Positions 1-8,464 of a stretch of DNA of 64,000 bases are shown piece after piece. The notes under the pieces are model-generated. The model was given only the letters and a program-made list of their open reading frames with translations. It ran no database searches and was not told the origin of the DNA. Where the stretch lies: positions 4,340,001 through 4,404,000 of the forward strand of contig NZ_CP021235.1 of assembly GCF_003585765.1 (NCBI RefSeq). Direction: 5' to 3'. The stretch's first letter is position 1. Each line of letters opens with the position of its first letter. A program made the translations under genes and the position numbers. This DNA comes from Pontibacter actiniarum (GTDB taxonomy: Bacteria > Bacteroidota > Bacteroidia > Cytophagales > Hymenobacteraceae).

Positions 1-316
1 AGTCCTGCTCCGGAATGGTTACCACTATGTCTTCGTTGCCCTGCACCACGCACTGGCAACCCAGCCTGGAGTTAATGCGCGGGTCAACGGCGCGGTCAAT
101 GTAGTCCTCTTCTTTGTCGGAAATCTCCGGCAGGTCGTCCATGCCGGCCTCTACGTACACATGGCAGGTGCTGCAGCCGCACACGCCGCCGCAGTTGTGC
201 TGCAGCTTGATGTCATTGTTCAGGGCTACATCCAGCACCGACTCGCCTTCTACAGCTGGGTGGGTTTCGTCCGGGGAGCCATCTGCAAACTTAAACGTTA
301 TATTTACAACTTTCAT
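1..316 (-). CDS. 2Fe-2S ferredoxin, adrenodoxin type (3' end outside window)
   Basis: Small soluble electron carrier holding one [2Fe-2S] cluster. The start at 316 gives 105 in-frame codons and no stop before the window edge, so the C-terminal end is missing. The ligand pattern C-x5-C-x2-C is visible as C42, C48 and C51, with the fourth Cys at C87 in the RLGCQC segment; this is the adrenodoxin/Fdx pattern rather than the plant type. The stretch after the third Cys is acidic (DDLPEISDKEEDY), as expected for a docking surface. The redox partner cannot be told from this window. A second, shorter ferredoxin of different sequence lies at 22286-22609. Confidence 0.88.
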   Translation of the reverse strand, partial: MKVVNITFKFADGSPDETHPAVEGESVLDVALNNDIKLQHNCGGVCGCSTCHVYVEAGMDDLPEISDKEEDYIDRAVDPRINSRLGCQCVVQGNEDIVVTIPEQD

Positions 317-417
317 GTCTGTGTCTTTATTCTAAACTGCAAAGTTACAAAGCCAAGCTACCGAATCAAAGTGCACTTGTAGGAATGGCACGGCTTTGGC
401 CGCGCCCGGCTGCTCCG

Positions 418-1197
418 TTAGCTGCCGTTGTGGGTGGCCTGTATACTTTGTGTGAGGAGGCGGTAGAGCGCCTGTTGCCGGGGGTGCTGCTGCAGCATGT
501 GCAGGTGCTCCTGAATAACGTTCTCATCGTGGCGGACGGCGGGACCGGTCTGCACGGTGTAAGGGTGCTGCTGCATGGCTTTGGCTATTGTTTCCTGCAC
601 CAGCGGCTGTAACAGCTCCAGAGGTAGATCCGCCTCCTGCAGCAGCTGCTGGCTGATGCCGAGCAAATGGTTTGTAAAGTTGCAGGCGAACACCGCCGCC
701 AAGTGTAGCTGCTTGCGTGCCTCCGAGGTAACCCGCTGCACTTTGGGGGTGATGCTGTGGGCCAGCTGCTCCAGCTGCTGCAGGCTTTCCGCCTCCTGTG
801 CCTCCACGAGCAGCGGCACCAGTGCAAAGTCGACCGGCTTGGACTTGGAAAAGGTCTGCAGGGGGTAAAAAACGCCTGGTTTTGCTCCTGCTACGCTGTT
901 AAGTACACCCATAGGCACAGAGCCGGAGGTGTGCGCCACAATGGTACCCGCCTTTACCTGCAGCGCCGCGGCCACACCGGCAAGCGCGGCATCGGGCACC
1001 GCTACCAGCACAATGTCTGCGCTTGTTTGCTGGAGATCCAGGGAGGTGAGGGCATGCGCCTGCGGCAACAGGCGTGCGAGGGCTTCGCGGTGCGCAGGTG
1101 TGCGGCTGTAAATGGCGCTAACGGTGTTCCCGGCCGCCTGCAGCGCCTGCGCCAGGTGCCAGGCTACGTTTCCGGCGCCGATAATGGCTATGTTCAT
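418..1197 (-). CDS. Rossmann-like and DUF2520 domain protein
   Basis: 259 residues. The N-terminus MNIAIIGAGNVAWHLAQAL is a dinucleotide-binding Rossmann loop (GAGNVA), followed by a ProC-like NADP-binding domain to about residue 115 and a helical DUF2520 domain to the end. Proteins of this architecture resemble pyrroline-5-carboxylate reductase and 6-phosphogluconate dehydrogenase, but the substrate is not established, so I assign no reaction. Its ATG overlaps the TGA of the upstream glycosyltransferase gene by 4 bp, which implies translational coupling. Family recognition is firm; function is open. Confidence 0.85.
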   Translation of the reverse strand: MNIAIIGAGNVAWHLAQALQAAGNTVSAIYSRTPAHREALARLLPQAHALTSLDLQQTSADIVLVAVPDAALAGVAAALQVKAGTIVAHTSGSVPMGVLNSVAGAKPGVFYPLQTFSKSKPVDFALVPLLVEAQEAESLQQLEQLAHSITPKVQRVTSEARKQLHLAAVFACNFTNHLLGISQQLLQEADLPLELLQPLVQETIAKAMQQHPYTVQTGPAVRHDENVIQEHLHMLQQHPRQQALYRLLTQSIQATHNGS

Positions 1198-2417
1198 ACT
1201 TTGGTTCTATGTTCCTTAACTGCGGCGTGGTAAGCTTCCATAATCTGCTGGCAAACAACACTTCTGGAGTACCTGCTGCAAAACTCGTTTCTAATTGCCT
1301 CCTGGTCGTACTGGCTGTAGCTGCTGTAGATCTCCAGCAGCGCGTGGTGCAGTTCCTGAACGTTGCCCGGCTCTACTAAAAGGCCGTTGTTGCGGTTAAT
1401 GATACTGGCTGGCCCACCGCAATAGGTACCGATGACAGGCTTGCCGCATGCTGTGGCCTCCAGCAGCACCAGCGGCAGGTTCTCGTAGAGGCTTGGCAGC
1501 ACAAAAACATCACACTGCCGGTATGCCTCCAGGGCGCTCTCCCGGTTCAGTACGCCAAGCCACTCTACCTTATCCGCTATCGCCAACTCCTCCACCAGAG
1601 CTTGATACTCCTCACGGCAGGAGCCGCCGCCCCCGATGCGCAGACGGCACTGCGGATGAGCCGCAAGGAAAAGCTTGAACGCCTGAATCAGATAACGTAT
1701 GCCCTTGCCTTCTTCCAGCCGCGCCAAGGTGAAGAACGTTGTGGGGAGGCTGTTTTTCTGATGCCCCGGCGAAGGCTTGAAAAAGCTCTCATCGGTGAGG
1801 TTGGGGATGTACTGCACGTGGGGAATGCCCCAGTGTTGCAGCGTTTCCTTTTGCTGTGGGCTTACCGCAACGGTGGCAGCAGCGTGCTGCAGAGGCTTCT
1901 GCAAATAGGGGCTTAGCTGCCCGGGCCTTAACAGGAAATCTTTAAACGGGAAGGGCCCCATGTGCTCAGTTATAAGGTAGGGGACCTTGTACCTGGCGGA
2001 AAGGTGCATGGCCACCCAGCCCGCCGGGTAAGCCGTATGGGCATGTAGCACATCTACCGGGCCTGCTGCTGCCTCAAAAGCCTTTAAATGGCTTTCATTC
2101 GCTTTGATGATGGTATCGATATTGCCTCGCAGGATCTTCCGGCTCCATGTGAAGGCTGGGGTGTAGTATTCTGTTAAGTTAGGCCCAAGCTTTGTTTCGG
2201 ATGTTTGCCCGCGCCTGTGCCTTAGCACTTTGGCCAGGTTCCTGACGTGGTCCTTTGCCCACAGCTGGAGATCAGGGTTGTGCGAGCCCCAAGTGCTGAT
2301 AGCGAAGTTAGAGCCCGGGTACGCCTGTGCCAGCGCCTCTGCCTGCTCCCGCACGAATATACCCGAGTGGGGCCTGTGCTGTGTAGGGTACCAGGAGGGG
2401 ATGACGAATACATTCAT
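1194..2417 (-). CDS. Glycosyltransferase family 4 protein
   Basis: 407 residues. The N-terminus MNVFVIPSWYPTQHRPHSG and the paired Rossmann folds (GT-B) are typical of GT4 retaining transferases. The C-terminal donor-binding half has FFTLARLEEGKGIRYLIQAF and later SLYENLPLVLLEATACGKPVI, the E-x7-E type nucleotide-sugar motif. It probably adds a hexose to a surface polysaccharide or lipid, but acceptor and sugar are unknown. It is the first gene after the ccmF terminator and overlaps the following DUF2520 gene by 4 bp. No other polysaccharide genes are nearby, so it is not part of a visible capsule or O-antigen locus. Confidence 0.88.
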   Translation of the reverse strand: MNVFVIPSWYPTQHRPHSGIFVREQAEALAQAYPGSNFAISTWGSHNPDLQLWAKDHVRNLAKVLRHRRGQTSETKLGPNLTEYYTPAFTWSRKILRGNIDTIIKANESHLKAFEAAAGPVDVLHAHTAYPAGWVAMHLSARYKVPYLITEHMGPFPFKDFLLRPGQLSPYLQKPLQHAAATVAVSPQQKETLQHWGIPHVQYIPNLTDESFFKPSPGHQKNSLPTTFFTLARLEEGKGIRYLIQAFKLFLAAHPQCRLRIGGGGSCREEYQALVEELAIADKVEWLGVLNRESALEAYRQCDVFVLPSLYENLPLVLLEATACGKPVIGTYCGGPASIINRNNGLLVEPGNVQELHHALLEIYSSYSQYDQEAIRNEFCSRYSRSVVCQQIMEAYHAAVKEHRTKV

Positions 2418-2437
2418 GCTGCGCTCAACTTAAATCA

Positions 2438-2466
2438 AAAAAAGGCAGGCGAACCCGCCTGCCTTT
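2438..2466 (-). terminator. Rho-independent terminator after ccmF
   Basis: The stem AAGGCAGGCG / CGCCTGCCTT closes a 4-nt loop and is followed on the minus strand by a run of six Ts. It lies 22 bp past the ccmF stop and ends the ccm operon before the glycosyltransferase gene. Confidence 0.85.
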
Positions 2467-2487
2467 TCAAATCTAATTATTTTAGCG

Positions 2488-5085
2488 TTAGGCCGCCTGT
2501 ACTTTTCTTTTTTCTTTCGGAGCGGCAGCTTTCGGCTTTTTCTTTCCTTCGTCGTTTCGGCGAATGATGGCCATCACAAAACCGATAGACATCACGATTG
2601 TGCCTATCCAGAGAACGTTTACAAACGGCTTCTCCATGGCTTTCAGAATGATGTAGTCCTTCTGAGAGGCGTTCACACCGAGCTTGAACTTATTGTTTTC
2701 TGTGTCGATGTTGAGGAACGTGATACGGAGGCCAAGGTCAGCCACCTCTTCCGGCACGCGGCCCAGCATCTGGTCCTTGATCATCAGCACCGGGTGCGCG
2801 TGGTAGTTCTTACGCTCCCCGAAGATCTTCATGTCGGCCTGCACTGCTACGTCGCCTGGCTCCAGTGCTACGCCTGGCACTTGCTGTATCGGCTCAATAC
2901 CGTTGAACACCGCCACATAGTCGTTCAGAATGATGGTGTCGCCGGCGGTCACCTCGTACTCCTGCAGCTCACCCCACTCTTTCTCTTCATTCGGGTCCGG
3001 AATAGAGGATACGTGCGTGTACAGGTCCTTGTCAGCAAAGTGCTTGATGTCCGGAGAGGCTAACAGGCCCATGTTCGGGTTTACCTGAGCGCGTGGGTAG
3101 AGTGTAAAGGACTTGTCTCCGTCACGCTCTTTATACTGCACCTGGTAATAGATATTCTCCGGGGAAACTACCTCCAGCGTATCGCCGGTCTCAAAGTATG
3201 TTTTGTCCTTGGCTTTGATCGGGCCGCGGGCGATGGCTTTGTACTCATCCGCAGTCGGGAAGAGCAGCTCGCGGTTTACATAGCCCGGCACACCGGCTAT
3301 CTCCTGAAACTGACCGTGGTAGCTTACAGAGTACTTGTCCATCTCCACCGGAGAGTTTCGCCACAGCAGCACGTTGTCACGGTTAATATCATCCGAAAAC
3401 TCACGGGAGTACACCATGCCTGAAACGTTCTGCGAGATGATGTTGGAGTAGCCTGAAGAAAACAGGATACCGATCAGCATCAGGGCAATACCGATGTGCG
3501 ACACAGCACCACCCGAAAGCGATACTTTCTTGTGCAGCAGGTTCAGGATGATGCTCAGGTTGGCGAACACAGAAAACAGAGCCGCCACCAGCAGCGTGAT
3601 ATACACCGGGTTGTCAATTGTTTCGTTGAGCACCCCAAGTTTAGACAGTACGATAATAAGGCTGGCAAACAGCAGGGTTAGCATGCCCGGCAGCGTAATG
3701 GCGTCCAGAAAGCTGCCTTGGTTGCCTTTGCGCCACCACAGCAGCTGGCCGATGCCAGAGATCACGGCCACGGCTACACCGCCCCACAGCTGGAACTTGG
3801 TATAGTGTGCAATCTGATCTGCCGGAAGGGCTGCATTAGACTCAAACCCGATAAAGCCCATAAAGGAGTTGTAAACCGGGATAGAGGTGGTGAACAGCAC
3901 CTGGAAGGCCGCAAGGCACAGCACAATAGCGCCGATAAACACCCAAAACTCACCGCTGTAGGTAGCGAGCTCTTTCTGCGTTGTTGGGATGCTCTTCCAG
4001 CGATAAGCCAGCAGGGCAACAGCCAGTACGGCAAACACCGCCAGGTAGGCAAACAGCTGCCCAGACAGGCCCAGGTCTGTGAAAGAGTGTACCGATGCAT
4101 TGCCCAGGATACCGCTACGGGTCAGGAACGTGGCATACAGAATCAGCAGGAAAGAGGCAATAACAAGTATGTAAGAAGCCTTCAGGCCGGACTTGCCGCG
4201 GCGGTAGGCGATCATAGTATGAATCGCGCCCACCAGCACCAGCCATGGGATATACACGGCGTTCTCTACAGGGTCCCAGTTCCAGTAGCCACCAAAGTTC
4301 AGCGTTTCATAGGCCCAGTAGGCACCCATGATAATACCTATGCCTAGCACCACTGCCGCAAAGTGCGACCATGGCAGCGCAGGCTTTACCCACTCGGTAA
4401 ACTTGCCTTTCCAGAGGCCAGCCATAGCGAAGGCAAAAGGCACCAGCGTTGCGGCGAAGCCCAGAAACAGGGTAGGCGGGTGAATCACCATCCAGTAGTT
4501 CTGCAGCAGCGGGTTCAGGCCCGTGCCATCGTTGGGCACAAAGTTAGGGTCCAGGGCAAACACCGGCGCGTCTGTCATAAAGTCGCGCATCAGGATGAAA
4601 GGAGAGGAACCTATTTTCAGGTCTCCGATCACCACACCCAGGATCATGGAAGTCAGGAAGAGCTGTACAAAGGAGAACATCGCCATCACAGGCGCCTCCC
4701 ATACTTTGTCTTTCCTGCCGCCTCGTATCAGTGCCAGGCCCAGCAGCACATGCCAGAAGATCCAGAGCAGGAAGGAGCCTTCCTGGCCCTCCCAGAAGCA
4801 GGAGATCATGTAGTGCACCGGCAGGTGGTTGGAGGAGTGGCTCCAGGCGTAATAGTATTCGTAGCGATGCTCGTAAATAATGTTGAACAGCGCGAAGATG
4901 ATCATCATAACGGCGGCTCCGTGCACGTAGAACGCACCGCGTGCCAGGTTGCGCCAGCTGTTGTCGCCGGTTGCTTCTACCTTGGCGCGAGAGGCCATAA
5001 AATAAGCATAGGAGGATACTATGGCCGCTACAAAAGCCACAATCACACTCGCATGGCCAATATCCCCGATCAGCGTATTAATCAT
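2488..5085 (-). CDS. ccmF: Cytochrome c heme lyase subunit CcmF/CcsA
   Basis: 865-residue polytopic membrane protein that receives heme and attaches it to apocytochrome c on the periplasmic side. The heme-handling WWD-type motif is visible as FGGYWNWDPVENAVYIPWL at about residues 266-285. The N-terminal half has many membrane helices; a large periplasmic domain spans about residues 560-810; a last helix is near 830, followed by a basic tail. Length is slightly above typical proteobacterial CcmF. It is the last gene of ccmB-C-D-E-F, 93 bp after ccmE, with a strong terminator behind it. That spacer holds a 17-bp inverted repeat. Confidence 0.93.
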   Translation of the reverse strand: MINTLIGDIGHASVIVAFVAAIVSSYAYFMASRAKVEATGDNSWRNLARGAFYVHGAAVMMIIFALFNIIYEHRYEYYYAWSHSSNHLPVHYMISCFWEGQEGSFLLWIFWHVLLGLALIRGGRKDKVWEAPVMAMFSFVQLFLTSMILGVVIGDLKIGSSPFILMRDFMTDAPVFALDPNFVPNDGTGLNPLLQNYWMVIHPPTLFLGFAATLVPFAFAMAGLWKGKFTEWVKPALPWSHFAAVVLGIGIIMGAYWAYETLNFGGYWNWDPVENAVYIPWLVLVGAIHTMIAYRRGKSGLKASYILVIASFLLILYATFLTRSGILGNASVHSFTDLGLSGQLFAYLAVFAVLAVALLAYRWKSIPTTQKELATYSGEFWVFIGAIVLCLAAFQVLFTTSIPVYNSFMGFIGFESNAALPADQIAHYTKFQLWGGVAVAVISGIGQLLWWRKGNQGSFLDAITLPGMLTLLFASLIIVLSKLGVLNETIDNPVYITLLVAALFSVFANLSIILNLLHKKVSLSGGAVSHIGIALMLIGILFSSGYSNIISQNVSGMVYSREFSDDINRDNVLLWRNSPVEMDKYSVSYHGQFQEIAGVPGYVNRELLFPTADEYKAIARGPIKAKDKTYFETGDTLEVVSPENIYYQVQYKERDGDKSFTLYPRAQVNPNMGLLASPDIKHFADKDLYTHVSSIPDPNEEKEWGELQEYEVTAGDTIILNDYVAVFNGIEPIQQVPGVALEPGDVAVQADMKIFGERKNYHAHPVLMIKDQMLGRVPEEVADLGLRITFLNIDTENNKFKLGVNASQKDYIILKAMEKPFVNVLWIGTIVMSIGFVMAIIRRNDEGKKKPKAAAPKEKRKVQAA

Positions 5086-5092
5086 TTTTAAC

Positions 5093-5161
5093 AGTTAAAA
5101 GTTTAAAGTTGAGAGGTTTGAGTTGAGTAGGGAAAAGAGTCATCACTTTAAACTCTTAACT
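5093..5161. repeat. 17-bp inverted repeat in the ccmE-ccmF spacer
   Basis: The arms at 5093-5109 and 5145-5161 are reverse complements at 16 of 17 positions and are separated by 35 bp. They fill the gap between ccmE and ccmF. There is no T-tract, so this is not an intrinsic terminator; it could form a stem in the operon mRNA. Confidence 0.6.
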
Positions 5162-5178
5162 TTCAACCCTTAACTAAA

Positions 5179-5604
5179 CTACAGGCTTGCTGTGTTCTGC
5201 TGTACTTCCTTCTCCACGTACTTCGACGGGCACTTGAGTAGGATCTTATCGGCTACAAATACGTTTTGCTGCATGTTGCCCGTGATTACCACCTGCTCTG
5301 AGCGCTCAAAGTCCTGCGGTTTTGGGTTATAGTACACCACCTGCTGCTCTACACGGTTGGTGTCCACCAGGGTAAAGGTAAAGTAGTTGGGGTCCACGAG
5401 CGGGTCGTAGTTCATGCCTACAATGTGGCCCTGTGGGTCTTTCTTGAGGCGGCCTACCACGTGCACTTTGGTCATGTCGCCGTCCTGGGAGCGCTCAATG
5501 GCCTCGCCGAAGCTAACGTAGGTGCTGGCATCGCCTACTGACGACATAATGATGACGATTGCCGCTGCAATCACGAGAATACCGATGATGTGTGTCTTTT
5601 TCAT
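5179..5604 (-). CDS. ccmE: Cytochrome c maturation heme chaperone CcmE (CxxxY variant)
   Basis: 141 residues: an N-terminal membrane anchor (about residues 6-22) followed by a periplasmic OB-fold domain. CcmE binds heme covalently and passes it to CcmF. In Escherichia coli the ligand is a His in an HxxxY motif; here the equivalent segment reads LLKCPSKY, so the position is Cys125 with Tyr129. Such CxxxY CcmE proteins are known from archaea and some deltaproteobacteria, the so-called system I*. The other family features are intact, including the VHVVGRLKKD and VVITGNMQQNVFVADKILLK strands. The gene sits between the ccmD-like gene and ccmF. Confidence 0.92.
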   Translation of the reverse strand: MKKTHIIGILVIAAAIVIIMSSVGDASTYVSFGEAIERSQDGDMTKVHVVGRLKKDPQGHIVGMNYDPLVDPNYFTFTLVDTNRVEQQVVYYNPKPQDFERSEQVVITGNMQQNVFVADKILLKCPSKYVEKEVQQNTASL

Positions 5605-5773
5605 CTGTCAAGTATAAATCTGGTACTGCTATTCTTGTTGCCTAACATGCCACTGGCTATTTTAAATCCATAGCGCCCGGCTATTTTTTAATGCTGCACG
5701 GCGGGTAAAGAAATACTCGCCGTTATCCTTGCTGCTCTTCTGCCTGCGTATAAGTATAAGAAGGCGGTGCGGG

Positions 5774-6040
5774 CTAGTCGCGGAGTTGCTTTTCCAGTTT
5801 GCCGACCTTCCGGTCCAGGGTGATGAGGTAAGCGATCAGGCCGATCATGACCGTCAGGAGCACCATCACCACGACGTAAATCTTCCCATCCTGGCGCAGC
5901 GCATCGGCCATTTGCACCTCTGCCTCTGCCAAAACACTAGTGGATTTCTCGGTTTGGGCGGGCTGGGCCTGCACTTGCTGGATGCCAGCGGTGGCGCACA
6001 GTACGAAGCACCACATCGCCAGTATTCTAAACAGTTTCAT
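5774..6040 (-). CDS. CcmD-like small membrane protein
   Basis: 88 residues with a cleavable signal (MKLFRILAMWCFVLCATAGI, cut near VQAQ), a short acidic periplasmic stretch, one membrane helix (about residues 55-72) and a short charged C-terminus. Proteins like this lie between ccmC and ccmE in Bacteroidota and are called CcmD family; in model systems CcmD helps release heme-loaded CcmE. Its start overlaps the 3' end of ccmC by 14 bp. The assignment rests on size, topology and position more than on sequence motifs. Confidence 0.75.
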   Translation of the reverse strand: MKLFRILAMWCFVLCATAGIQQVQAQPAQTEKSTSVLAEAEVQMADALRQDGKIYVVVMVLLTVMIGLIAYLITLDRKVGKLEKQLRD

Positions 6041-6692
6041 ATAAGCGTTGTCTGAGTAATTCTAACCTTGATTTTACGTTCACAATCCAGATGCCCAGCA
6101 GCGTCCAGCCCAGCACGGCCGGGTAAAACACCAGGCGCAGGCTGCTGTCCAGGTCATACGTGTTAAAGCCGGGGTTACCGCCGTTGCCTGGGTGCAGCGA
6201 GTCGGTAAGGCGCGGCAGGATGAAGAGCAGCGGAATAAGCGCCGCGAACGCAAAGATGTTGTACACCGCACTGATGCGGGCCCGCTGCTGCTGCTCGTTA
6301 AAGGAGCTGCGGAGCACCAGGTAGGCGAAGTAGATCAGCAGGCCAATGGCCGCTGCATTCTGCTTCGGGTCGTTGCTCCAGTAGTCGCCCCAGGTAAACC
6401 TGGCCCACTCCATGCCGGTCACAATGCCCAGCACCCCGAAAAGGATGCCGACCTTGGCGGACTCATAGGCCACCACATCGTTTTTTACAGTTGGGTTGCG
6501 CAGGTACTTGATAGAGTAGATAACCGACACCAGCAGGATCAGGATCATGCCAAACCACATGGGCACGTGGAAGAACAGGTTGCGGATGGTCTCGTTGAGG
6601 ATCGCCAGCCGCGGCACTTCAGAAAGTATACCGGCCACCACCGTAAACACCAGGAGTGCGATTGCCAGTATTTTCCACCAATTTTTTTTCAT
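6027..6692 (-). CDS. ccmC: Heme handling membrane protein CcmC
   Basis: 221 residues with about six membrane helices. CcmC presents heme to CcmE. The WWD-type segment is present in a modified form (TWGDYWSNDPKQNAA, about residues 105-119), and conserved His residues lie before and after it (FFHVPMW near 41; SLHPGNG near 167). The last residues are positively charged, as expected for a cytoplasmic tail. The gene follows ccmB after 116 bp and overlaps the ccmD-like gene. Confidence 0.9.
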   Translation of the reverse strand: MKKNWWKILAIALLVFTVVAGILSEVPRLAILNETIRNLFFHVPMWFGMILILLVSVIYSIKYLRNPTVKNDVVAYESAKVGILFGVLGIVTGMEWARFTWGDYWSNDPKQNAAAIGLLIYFAYLVLRSSFNEQQQRARISAVYNIFAFAALIPLLFILPRLTDSLHPGNGGNPGFNTYDLDSSLRLVFYPAVLGWTLLGIWIVNVKSRLELLRQRLYETV

Positions 6693-6808
6693 CTGTACTT
6701 GAATATCTAAAGCGGTTAACGCGCGTTACAGACTAAGAACACTTTTCCGCCGGATTCGTCACCAAAGCCCCGAAAAAAGCTGCTTACACCTGTGTTATGG
6801 CGCGTGCT

Positions 6809-7477
6809 TTACGAACGCCAAAGGTACGGGAATAAGATGTAAGAAACAGTGACAACGATCATGTTTATGGCAAGCAGGGTAAGCAGTTCGTCGAGGCTGA
6901 GGCTACGGTCGAGGCCATCCATGGCGTTTTTAGACATCTTAATGAGCATGAGCAGCATCGGAACGATGACCGGGAAGCTCAGCACGGCCATCAGCGTGCT
7001 GCTGTTGGCGGCCTTGGCAGCGATGCTCGAAATCATGGTGAGGGAGGTGGAGAAGCCAATGGCCCCAAGCAGAATGCTGAGCAGGAACATCGGCACATCG
7101 TGGACGGGGTTGCCCAGCACAAAGCCGTAAAACACGAAGCAGATAGTGGCCAGCAGCAGCATCAGCAGGGTGTTGTAAATGATCTTCGCCAGGATAATGC
7201 CCTGCGGGCTCACAATGGAGTAGAAGTACAGCAGGCGGCCCCGGTTCTCCTGCATAAAGCCTTTGGCAATGGCGTTTACGGAGGTAAACAAAAGTATAAT
7301 CCAGAGCACCGCGTTCCAGACCGGTGCCACCAGTATGTTAGAGCGCATGCCAAAGCTCAGGTAGCACACAAACACCACGCTTCCCACGTAGAGCAGCATG
7401 CCGTTTAAAGCATACTTCTGGCGCCACTCCAGCACCAGGTCTTTCTGAATCAGGTATAGAATCTCTTTAAGCAGCAC
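6809..7477 (-). CDS. ccmB: Heme exporter permease CcmB
   Basis: 222 residues with six predicted membrane helices; the permease half of the CcmAB transporter. I chose the GTG at 7477 (protein start VLLKEILYLIQKDLVLEWR) because the family starts there and is about 220 residues long. A longer in-frame reading to 7630 adds about 51 residues that do not resemble the family. It opens the ccm operon. The partner ATPase gene ccmA is not in this operon or elsewhere in the window. The motif AAGTATA occurs inside the gene, read as Ile-Ile-Leu-Leu. Confidence 0.85.
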   Translation of the reverse strand: MLLKEILYLIQKDLVLEWRQKYALNGMLLYVGSVVFVCYLSFGMRSNILVAPVWNAVLWIILLFTSVNAIAKGFMQENRGRLLYFYSIVSPQGIILAKIIYNTLLMLLLATICFVFYGFVLGNPVHDVPMFLLSILLGAIGFSTSLTMISSIAAKAANSSTLMAVLSFPVIVPMLLMLIKMSKNAMDGLDRSLSLDELLTLLAINMIVVTVSYILFPYLWRS

Positions 7478-7612
7478 GTTTTCTCGTTTTGCCGCAAAGT
7501 TAAGGCACAAAAGCTTGTGAAAGTAGCTTTTAGTGATTAGTTGCTGATCTGCAAGGCGACAGAGGGCGAGGAGGTCCGCTGCTTTGCCCTCCGCTGCCTT
7601 TAACCGAAGGGG

Positions 7613-7654
7613 AGAAAAACAGAGCGGCACGGACCGCTGTGGCCCGTGCCGCTC
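7613..7654 (-). terminator. Terminator after phoU
   Basis: Stem GAGCGGCACGG / CCGTGCCGCTC with an 11-nt loop, followed on the minus strand by CTGTTTTTC. It lies just past the phoU stop and closes the pst operon. Confidence 0.75.
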
Positions 7655-7677
7655 CTGGCTATCGCGCTGTAGGTATA

Positions 7678-8403
7678 CTACTGCTCGGTGTTGTCTGTGT
7701 CTGTGTCTTTGTCTTTATTCTTGCTCCCGTTTTTCTTCTTCTTTTTGTAGTCCTTGTGCTTCACAACCTTCGCCTCCCGGTAAAAGATGATTTCTTCCGC
7801 AATGTTGGTTACCTGGTCTCCTACGCGCTCCAGCTTTTTGATGATGGAAAGTATAGCCAGCGCCTCTGATATCCTGCTCGGGTTGGCGGCCATGTACTCC
7901 GTTACAATTGAGTCGGATTTACGGTAGATCTTGTTCAGCATCCTGTCGCGCTTGATCAAGGCCTTGGCCAGCACAGGGTCGTTGTCCTTGAAGGCAACCC
8001 GGCAGTCCTCAAACATGGCCAGGGCCTCATCGTACATGGGCAGCACCTTGGTCAGCTCCAGCAGTTTAGGCTCCACAGGCGCCTCCAGCTTCTTCACAAA
8101 GCGGGCAATGCCCTCCGCTGTATCACCGATGCGCTCCAGGTTGGCGTTGATCTTCAGTACCGCCAGCACCAGGCGCAGGTCCACGGCAACGGGTGTAAAC
8201 AGGGCAAAGAAGTTCTCGCACATGCGGTCTATCTTCACGTCGTACTGGTTTACTTTGCGGTCGCGCTTGATAACCAGCTTGGCCAGCTCCACGTCGGCTG
8301 TGAGCATCGCTTCACGGCCGCTCTGCAGCTGGTACTCCACCAGGTCCCACATCTCCAGGAGCTTGGTCTTCAGGCGTTCTAGTTCGGTGTCTATGTGTGG
8401 CAT
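7678..8403 (-). CDS. phoU: Phosphate signalling complex protein PhoU
   Basis: 241 residues, two repeats of a three-helix PhoU domain (about residues 10-100 and 115-205). The metal-binding type segments are visible as RIGDTAEGIARF in the first repeat and RVGDQVTNIAEEIIFY in the second. PhoU links the Pst transporter to the histidine kinase that controls PhoB, keeping the regulon off when phosphate is plentiful. The C-terminus ends in an unusual Lys-rich then Asp/Asn-rich tail of about 25 residues beyond the family core. It is the last gene of the pst operon, 61 bp after pstB. No phoB or phoR gene is in the window. Confidence 0.93.
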   Translation of the reverse strand: MPHIDTELERLKTKLLEMWDLVEYQLQSGREAMLTADVELAKLVIKRDRKVNQYDVKIDRMCENFFALFTPVAVDLRLVLAVLKINANLERIGDTAEGIARFVKKLEAPVEPKLLELTKVLPMYDEALAMFEDCRVAFKDNDPVLAKALIKRDRMLNKIYRKSDSIVTEYMAANPSRISEALAILSIIKKLERVGDQVTNIAEEIIFYREAKVVKHKDYKKKKKNGSKNKDKDTDTDNTEQ

Positions 8404-8464
8404 GTAGGTCTTTTTATCTAGAAGGGTGAGAATCTAAAGTATACGAAAAGGGCCATGCAGCGGA

